NCBI GenBank assembly: GCA_015484985.1
Contig: WFUL01000191.1
Coordinates: 1-12,221, forward strand
DNA: 12,221 nucleotides
From: Anaerolineales bacterium
GTDB taxonomy: Bacteria > Chloroflexota > Anaerolineae > Anaerolineales > DRMV01
Reading direction: 5' to 3'
The notes beneath the pieces are model-generated. The model made no database searches. It was given only the letters and a program-made list of their open reading frames with translations, and was not told the DNA's origin. The translations under genes were made by a program, and so were the position numbers. The number at the start of each line of letters is the position of its first letter. Within the stretch, counting starts at the first letter, position 1. Positions 6,003 to 10,233 of this stretch are shown one piece after another.

Positions 6003-6290
6003 TTAGCACCCGGCCCGTTCCACCACTTCTTCACAGCGGGAGGCCTCGACGTACTCCACCTGACCCGCCTGGTGGAAGGGGGCCATGAAGCGCTTCAGGT
6101 TCTCCAGGTCGTCGGCTTCCACGATGAGCACCAAGGTGTGCCGACCGTTGAGCACGGCCTCCCCGTGGATGCGTACCCCATACTTGGCCGCGTTGGACGG
6201 GCTGAGGTGGGCCAGCAACTGGGACCCCATGAAGGGGTCCTTGGCCGGGCAGGATTCGGCGGGATGGGTATGGCGGACGAAGTACAGCAT
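6003..6290 (-). CDS. Small conserved-looking protein in the cysteine operon, function unknown
   Basis: A 95-residue soluble protein between mec and cysO. The ATG at 6290 follows AGAGGTG by 5 nt. It starts MLYFVRHTHPAESCPA, has a middle SPSNAAKYGVRIHGEA segment, a hydrophobic strand TLVLIVEADD, a helix LENLKRFMAPF and a final strand followed by EASRCEEVV and a C-terminal Gly-Cys. The alternation of strands and helices and the EADD..L..FM pattern suggest a dimeric alpha/beta-barrel (ferredoxin-like) fold of the DUF3303 kind; this is a resemblance, not an identification. The His7-Thr-His9 and Cys14-Pro pair near the N-terminus plus Cys86 and Cys95 could form a metal or sulfur site. Three cysteines in 95 residues contrast with one in all three known enzymes of the operon. 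A role in sulfur handling is inferred only from position. Confidence 0.75.
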   Translation of the reverse strand: MLYFVRHTHPAESCPAKDPFMGSQLLAHLSPSNAAKYGVRIHGEAVLNGRHTLVLIVEADDLENLKRFMAPFHQAGQVEYVEASRCEEVVERAGC

Positions 6291-6350
6291 GGCACACCTC
6301 TTGATATGGGCCGGAGGCCAAAGCCCCTGGCCCGGAATCGAGAAAGGGAT

Positions 6351-6785
6351 TCATGCTTCCGCGATGACCAGCGGTTCCTCCTCGAATCGGGAGCGGTCGT
6401 CGGTCAGCCGCCAGGATTGGGCCTGACGGGCCCGACCCTGACGCACGCTCACGATGAGATAGGACGTGTTGGGCAGGGCCTGGAGCCGGTCGAATTCTGA
6501 GGGCCGGCTGGGGTGGTCAGGATGGGAATGGTAGACGCCCAGCACCCACAGTCCCCGGCGCTCCGCTTCCTCTTCCGCCAGCAGCAGGACTTCGGGGGGA
6601 ATCCGATAGCGCCGGGTGCGCTCTTCCCCCGGCCAGACGTTTTCCACGGGAAGCACGACCTCCACCCGTTTGCGGCCGTTTTCCCCAAGGCGGCCCAGCA
6701 GGAACCCGGCGGCCTCTTCGGGATAGGCGCCTTCCAGGTGGTGCAGGATGGTCTGAAAGAGGGGCTTGGGGATTTCCAGGGTCAT
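6351..6785 (-). CDS. mec: Mec-type JAMM/MPN+ zinc metallopeptidase
   Basis: Cytosolic zinc peptidase of 144 residues that, by analogy with mycobacterial Mec, cleaves the cysteinylated C-terminus of CysO to release cysteine and regenerate the carrier. The JAMM motif is complete: Glu24 in PEEAAGFLLG, then His86-Ser-His88, seven residues, Ser96 and Asp99 (HSHPDHPSRPSEFD). The ATG at 6785 overlaps the cysM stop in an ATGA arrangement (6782-6785), implying translational coupling. Length is typical (about 140). The frame stays open far upstream but that part is a shadow of cysM. It contains no cysteine. The 60 nt after it hold only a weak GGGCC/GGCCC hairpin and no promoter that I can see, so the next gene is probably co-transcribed. 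Confidence 0.93.
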   Translation of the reverse strand: MTLEIPKPLFQTILHHLEGAYPEEAAGFLLGRLGENGRKRVEVVLPVENVWPGEERTRRYRIPPEVLLLAEEEAERRGLWVLGVYHSHPDHPSRPSEFDRLQALPNTSYLIVSVRQGRARQAQSWRLTDDRSRFEEEPLVIAEA

Positions 6786-7729
6786 GCGTCCTCCTCCCAG
6801 AAGGGCGCGCTCAGGTAGCGGTCGCCGCCGTCGGGGAAAATGGTCACCACCACGCCCTCCCGCAACTGGGAAGCCACCTGCAGGGCGGCCCAGGCCGCGG
6901 CACCGGAGGAAGGTCCCACGAAGAGCCCCTCCTCCCGGGCCAGGCGACGCACCATAGCGTAGGCCGCCTGGGTGGGCACCTCGATAACGCCGTCGGGGAA
7001 GGTGGGGTCGTAAATCCCCGGCCGGAGGGCTGTGGGCATGTGCTTGAGGCCCTCCAGACCGTGCATGGGTCCATCGGGTTGCACCGCAAGGATGACCACG
7101 TCGGGCAGGTGCTCCCGCAGGTAGCGTCCGGTGCCCATGAGGGTGCCGCTGGTACCCACCCCGGCCACGAAGCGGGTGATGCGTCCTTCGGTTTGTTGAA
7201 GGATTTCCGGTCCGGTGGTCAGGTAATGGGCCTGCCAGTTGGCGGGGTTGTTGTACTGGTCCACGTAGCAATAGCGGTCGGGGTGCGCCTCGGCCAGGCG
7301 CCGGGCTTCTTCGATGGCGCCGTCGGTGCCCTCCAGGGGGTCGGTCAGAATGAGTTCCGCTCCCAGGGCCCGGAGCATGGCCAGGCGCTCGGGGCTGGCG
7401 TTGGCCGGCAGGGTCAGGGTCACGGGCACGCCCAGGGCCGCGCCGAAGGTGGCATAGGCGATGCCCATGTTCCCGCTGGTGGCGTCCAGCAGGCGTTTGC
7501 CTCGCAAGCGGCCTGCGGCTAACGCGGTGCGCAGGATGTTCCAGGCCGGCCGGGCCTTGACGGAACCACTGGGGTTGAACCATTCGGCCTTGGCCCAGAC
7601 CTCCACACCCGGGGGCAGGTCGCGCGCCAGGTGTCGCAGGGGGATGAGGGGCGTTCGGCCCACCGTTGCCGCGATGCCCACTTCGCGGGCCGGGGCCTGC
7701 ATGGTCAGGGTGGACGGGGTTGGGTGCAT
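6782..7729 (-). CDS. cysM: CysM-like PLP-dependent cysteine synthase
   Basis: Fold-type II PLP enzyme of 315 residues that makes cysteine, here probably on the CysO thiocarboxylate. PLP lysine is Lys58 in NPSGSVKARPA, the TSGN phosphate/substrate loop is at 84-87, the GVGTSGT glycine loop near 191-197, and PDGGDRYLS at 299-307. The block DQYNNPANWQAHYLTTGPE and the LMGTGRYLREH segment resemble mycobacterial CysM more than standard CysK. ATG 7729 has GGAGGA 9 nt upstream; the frame extends to 7771 without a better start. Oddities: Asp after the catalytic Lys-containing motif is Ala (KDR to KAR), TSGNTG is TSGNMG, and the Arg that binds O-phosphoserine in M. tuberculosis CysM (EPR) appears as Asp (QPD), so the acceptor may be O-acetylserine. 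First gene of the operon, overlapping mec by 4 nt, and preceded by a cysteine-codon attenuator. It has a single cysteine. Confidence 0.93.
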   Translation of the reverse strand: MHPTPSTLTMQAPAREVGIAATVGRTPLIPLRHLARDLPPGVEVWAKAEWFNPSGSVKARPAWNILRTALAAGRLRGKRLLDATSGNMGIAYATFGAALGVPVTLTLPANASPERLAMLRALGAELILTDPLEGTDGAIEEARRLAEAHPDRYCYVDQYNNPANWQAHYLTTGPEILQQTEGRITRFVAGVGTSGTLMGTGRYLREHLPDVVILAVQPDGPMHGLEGLKHMPTALRPGIYDPTFPDGVIEVPTQAAYAMVRRLAREEGLFVGPSSGAAAWAALQVASQLREGVVVTIFPDGGDRYLSAPFWEEDA

Positions 7730-7766
7730 GATGAGCGCTCCTCCAACGATAGGGTGGGGAAAAAGA

Positions 7767-7848
7767 AACACGGCCGGTAAGGGGCGTAAAAAAGCGGTTA
7801 CCGCCCTGCTTCGGGGCCGTAACCGCCAGGCCGCTTACCGGCCGTGTT
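7767..7848 (-). promoter_or_regulatory. Second, outer stem enclosing the cysM leader terminator
   Basis: Positions 7834-7848 (AACACGGCCGGTAAG on the minus strand) pair perfectly over 15 bp with 7767-7781. The pair encloses the attenuator terminator, and on the transcript it is followed by UUUCUUUUU. It can form only in readthrough RNA. It could be a second terminator stage or a cap that stabilises the cysM mRNA 5' end. The cysM ribosome-binding site (7739-7744) stays outside it. Confidence 0.65.
7788..7826 (-). terminator. Attenuator terminator (3:4 hairpin) in the cysM leader
   Basis: GCGGTTAC (7826-7819) pairs with GTAACCGC (7801-7794); further GC pairs (7803-7806 with 7814-7817) extend the stem inside. 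Six U residues follow directly (7793-7788). It lies upstream of cysM, not after a gene, so it is a leader terminator. Its 5' arm is also the partner of the antiterminator described at 7820-7872. Confidence 0.85.
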
Positions 7849-7872
7849 CCGACCGGGTGCCTGAGGCGGCTA
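7820..7872 (-). promoter_or_regulatory. Competing 1:2 and 2:3 pairings of the cysteine attenuator
   Basis: Region 1 (CTGAGGCGG, 7887-7879) pairs perfectly over 9 bp with region 2 (CCGCCTCAG, 7869-7861); the leader stop codon is in the loop. Alternatively region 2 with its flank (UAGCCGCC and AGGC, 7872-7859) pairs with region 3 (GCCU and GGCGGUUA, 7831-7820) over 12 bp with a 2-nt UC bulge. The 2:3 pairing uses up most of the 5' arm of the terminator, making the two mutually exclusive as in the trp attenuator. Confidence 0.8.
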
Positions 7873-7932
7873 CGGACCCCGCCTCAGACACCGACAACAC
7901 ATCTGTTCAGCCAACCACAAAAGACGCATCAT
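7870..7932 (-). CDS. Cysteine-rich leader peptide of the cysM attenuator
   Basis: A 20-codon ORF, ATG at 7932 to TAG at 7870, encoding MMRLLWLAEQMCCRCLRRGP. Cys codons are at positions 12, 13 and 15 (TGT TGT CGG TGT). A purine-rich GGGAACCGGAAAC lies just upstream as a modest ribosome-binding site; the second ATG (7929) is an equally possible start. The predicted transcription start is about 33 nt upstream. Region 1 of the attenuator begins right after the last Cys codon, so a ribosome stalled for lack of Cys-tRNA would cover it and free region 2, whereas a ribosome reaching the stop codon would cover region 2 and let the terminator form. The peptide itself probably has no function. The call rests on the coincidence of ORF, codons, hairpins, promoter and downstream gene. 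Confidence 0.85.
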   Translation of the reverse strand: MMRLLWLAEQMCCRCLRRGP

Positions 7933-7971
7933 GTTTCCGGTTCCCACGAGTTTTTTAGAAATTCGTCGCAC

Positions 7972-8000
7972 ATATTACGGCACTTGTAAGGAGATGTCAA
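7972..8000 (-). promoter_or_regulatory. Near-consensus sigma-70 promoter of the cysM operon
   Basis: On the minus strand TTGACA (8000-7995) and TAATAT (7977-7972) are separated by 17 nt: a perfect -35 box and a five-of-six -10 box. The predicted start is near 7966, giving a leader of about 237 nt before cysM. It begins only 15 nt beyond the U-tract of the upstream terminator, so the two operons are separately transcribed. Confidence 0.85.
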
Positions 8001-8014
8001 GGGACATTCCTGAG

Positions 8015-8048
8015 AAAAAGAGATGAGGGCGGCTGCGCCGCCCTCATC
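8015..8048 (-). terminator. Intrinsic terminator of the glycan operon
   Basis: A 12-bp perfect stem (8048-8037 with 8033-8022, 3-nt loop) is followed on the minus strand by TCTTTTTCTC. The glycosyltransferase stop codon (8044-8046) lies inside the 5' arm. Classical intrinsic terminator structure. Confidence 0.85.
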
Positions 8049-8682
8049 CCTCTTCAAAGTCGCGCCAGCTTGCCCAGGCGAATTGAACAAACGACCACAG
8101 GTAGATGAGCAATCCCCGCACGGGGCCGTGCTTGAGGAACTTGGAATGATGGCGCACCCCCGGCCAGAGCACATAACGCACGGACCACCCGGCCCGACGG
8201 GCAAAGCGGGTCAGGCCGATTTCCAGGCCGTATCCCCAGTCCCGTAGGCAGGACAGCGCGCGGCGGGCCAGGGCGGTGGGAAGGCACCGCTGACCGCTCA
8301 AAATCCCACCCCAGTAGCGAAAGGCCCGCAACCAGGGATGGGCCTCGGCCAGCACGGCCACGCTCATGTGACATCGCGCCGACCATACCGGCCGGCACAG
8401 GGCTTCGACGTGCTCGCGCGTCACGCCATCCAGGTCCGCGTCCAGGAAGACCACCCAGGGAGTCTCCACATGCCGAAGGCCCTCCCACAGGGCCACGGCC
8501 TTGCCCCGGTTGTCCGCCAGGCGCAGGGCCACGTCGCCCCGTCGCAACAGGGGTGCCGCGGCTCCCCAGGTGCCATCGGTGGAGCCGTCGTCCACCAGTA
8601 CGAGGCGGGCGAAGGGCAGCGGGCGAAGCGCGGTCAGCAAACGGGGGAGCCGGGACCGCTCCTGGTAGGCCGGCACCACCAC
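8044..8682 (-). CDS. Family 2 glycosyltransferase
   Basis: Transfers a sugar from a nucleotide-sugar to a lipid or glycan acceptor, probably at the inner face of the membrane, in surface polysaccharide synthesis. The GT-A core shows VVVPAYQE at the N-terminus, VLVDDGSTDGTW with the nucleotide-binding Asp pair, NRGKAVALWEGLRH, and the metal-binding FLDADLDG. The C-terminal part has a GLEIGLTRFARRAGW block as in dolichol-phosphate-mannose-synthase-like members, and a short hydrophobic stretch (GLLIYLWSFVQFAW). Start is uncertain: GTG at 8682 (three GTG in a row) is the first start codon downstream of the 8727-8782 hairpin and fits the family N-terminus, giving 212 residues, but no clear ribosome-binding site precedes it. 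The frame is open upstream to an ATG at 8823 that would overlap the preceding gene and translate the hairpin. Last gene of the operon; specificity unknown. Confidence 0.82.
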   Translation of the reverse strand: MVVPAYQERSRLPRLLTALRPLPFARLVLVDDGSTDGTWGAAAPLLRRGDVALRLADNRGKAVALWEGLRHVETPWVVFLDADLDGVTREHVEALCRPVWSARCHMSVAVLAEAHPWLRAFRYWGGILSGQRCLPTALARRALSCLRDWGYGLEIGLTRFARRAGWSVRYVLWPGVRHHSKFLKHGPVRGLLIYLWSFVQFAWASWRDFEEG

Positions 8683-8726
8683 GGTGGTGCGGGACCATGC
8701 GTCAACGTCCCCGGGAGGGCCTGAGG

Positions 8727-8782
8727 AAAGATAAATGGATGCAGCAGCGGCGAAGCCGCCGCTGCTGCATCCATTTATCTTT
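8727..8782. repeat. Perfect 25-bp hairpin between phosphotransferase and glycosyltransferase genes
   Basis: Positions 8727-8751 pair perfectly with 8758-8782 around the 6-nt loop GAAGCC; the core is GCAGCAGCGGC-GAAGCC, an expanded version of the GGCGAAGCC core seen in the palindromic elements. A/T-rich ends (AAAGATAAAT and ATTTATCTTT) make it terminator-like in both directions, although it lies inside an operon. It may cause partial termination before the last gene. Confidence 0.75.
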
Positions 8783-8789
8783 GCACGAC

Positions 8790-10160
8790 CTAATAGGCCT
8801 TGGGATGGTAGAAGCCCCGCCATATCGTCATCCAGAGGATTTTCAAATCCAGGAACAGGGACCAGTTGTGGATGTAGTACAGGTCGTACTGGAGCCGCAT
8901 GAGCAGGTCCTCTTTGGTCTTGATTTCCCCCCGCCATCCATGCACCTGGGCCCAGCCCGTCATGCCGGGTTTGACCCGGTAGCGCAGGATGAAGCCGTCC
9001 ACATACTTCCGGAACTGGTCATCCATGACTACCGCAAAGGGCCGGGGTCCCACCAGACTCATCTCCCCTTTGAGCACGTTGAAGAGTTGGGGCAATTCGT
9101 CCAGGGAAAAGCGCCGCAACCAGCGTCCCACACGGGTCACGCGCTTATCCTGCTGGGTTGCGGGTTTGACTGCCGGGCCGTCTTCCACCACCCGCATGGT
9201 GCGGAACTTCCACATCCAGAACGTCTTTCCATTGAGGCCGTAACGTCGCTGCCGGAAGAGCACCGGGCCCGGGGAATCCAGTCGAATGGCTATGGCGATG
9301 AGGAGCATGAGGGGCGCGAAGACCACCAGGGCCAGGGTGCCGATGACCAGGTCCTCCAGCCGTTTGAGCCACTGGGCCGGCCCCTGCAAGGGAGAGGCAA
9401 AGAGGGCCCAGCAGGGCACCCCGCCGAACTCCTCCGGCCGTGGGTTCAGAAAGGGGAACAGGGGGGTTTCGGGGAGAATGTACACATCGCACGGCCCGTT
9501 CAGCCACTTCCCCAAGGTTTTGAGCTCTTGTTGGGCTGCGGACCCGGCGAGGAACACCACATCCACCCCGTGGTTCTGGAAAAAGGCGCGCAGGTCTTCC
9601 GGTTTTCGACCGCGCATGGGGGCCAGGGTGGGTGGCGGCGAAGTCGTTTCCTCGTCCACCAGCACGGCCACGGGGCGGATGCCCCATTGGGGGTTTTGCT
9701 GGAAGTGTTCCAGGAGACGCTGGGCGAGGGGATTCCAGCCGATGAACACGGCCTTCCGCTGCCCGTTCTGACGGGTGTACAACGGGGTCAGGCCGTACAG
9801 CCAGGCGCCGCGCACGACCACCAGGCCCAGGGGAGCGCCGACCGCCCACAAGCCCATGGCCAGGCGGGAGAAGCGATGCGTGCATTTGCACATCCATCCG
9901 AGGAAGAGCAGGAACACCACCGTCCAGAGCCAGGCCTGGAGAAGGTGGCGGCCCAGGACGCTCAGGGAGTGGGTGGGCACCGTGTAGATTTGATACCCTT
10001 CCGCGATGAGCCATAACAGGACGATGGCGATGAGGGCCAGCATGATGTAGTCGGTGGACAGAGGCAGCCCGCGCAGCCGAAGGGCCAGGAACAACGAAGC
10101 CACCAGCACACCCGCATCCATGAGGCGAAGGACCAAACGACCCCCAAAGGTTCCGGTCAT
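8790..10160 (-). CDS. Undecaprenyl-phosphate sugar-1-phosphate transferase (WcaJ/WbaP-like)
   Basis: Membrane enzyme that starts a glycan by moving a sugar-1-phosphate from a nucleotide sugar to undecaprenyl phosphate. The 456-residue protein has four N-terminal hydrophobic segments (roughly residues 10-30, 38-56, 72-90 and 100-126), a soluble Rossmann-like middle domain, a fifth hydrophobic segment near 285-308, and the C-terminal catalytic domain. Diagnostic motifs: SPGPVLFRQRRYGLNGK, MWKFRTM, RRFSLDELPQLFNVLKGEMS with the catalytic Asp-Glu pair, LVGPRP and YRVKPGMTGWAQV. ATG 10160 follows a G-rich ribosome-binding region (GGAGGAGGGGGGAG). Second gene of the glycan operon, 73 nt after the Wzy-TPR gene, with a 20-bp palindrome in that gap. 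The sugar (glucose, galactose or other) cannot be told from sequence. Confidence 0.93.
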   Translation of the reverse strand: MTGTFGGRLVLRLMDAGVLVASLFLALRLRGLPLSTDYIMLALIAIVLLWLIAEGYQIYTVPTHSLSVLGRHLLQAWLWTVVFLLFLGWMCKCTHRFSRLAMGLWAVGAPLGLVVVRGAWLYGLTPLYTRQNGQRKAVFIGWNPLAQRLLEHFQQNPQWGIRPVAVLVDEETTSPPPTLAPMRGRKPEDLRAFFQNHGVDVVFLAGSAAQQELKTLGKWLNGPCDVYILPETPLFPFLNPRPEEFGGVPCWALFASPLQGPAQWLKRLEDLVIGTLALVVFAPLMLLIAIAIRLDSPGPVLFRQRRYGLNGKTFWMWKFRTMRVVEDGPAVKPATQQDKRVTRVGRWLRRFSLDELPQLFNVLKGEMSLVGPRPFAVVMDDQFRKYVDGFILRYRVKPGMTGWAQVHGWRGEIKTKEDLLMRLQYDLYYIHNWSLFLDLKILWMTIWRGFYHPKAY

Positions 10161-10198
10161 GGGATTCTCCCCCCTCCTCCAACAGGCTCTATGATGAA

Positions 10199-10218
10199 CG
10201 GCGTCCTGCAGGACGCCG
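10199..10218. repeat. Perfect 20-bp palindrome between Wzy-TPR and phosphotransferase genes
   Basis: CGGCGTCCTGCAGGACGCCG is its own reverse complement. As RNA it would fold to an 8-bp stem with a 4-nt loop. No U-tract follows on the minus strand. It may be an mRNA-stabilising hairpin or a protein-binding dyad. Confidence 0.6.
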
Positions 10219-10233
10219 GAACGCGCCTCTCCG

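Noticed and set aside
6291..6350. Promoter or terminator between mec and the 95-residue gene
   Set aside because: Only a weak GGGCC/GGCCC hairpin without a U-tract and no -35/-10 pair; treated as an ordinary operon gap.
7794..7808. T-box riboswitch: AGGGCGGTAACCGC resembles the T-box consensus AGGGUGGNACCGCG
   Set aside because: Here it is the 3' arm of the terminator, whereas a T-box sits 5' and forms the antiterminator. There is no specifier stem I, and the U of UGGN is C. The leader-peptide model explains all parts.
8553..10016. 487-codon open frame on the plus strand
   Set aside because: Antisense to the sugar phosphotransferase and glycosyltransferase, both with clear motifs; its composition is typical of shadow frames.
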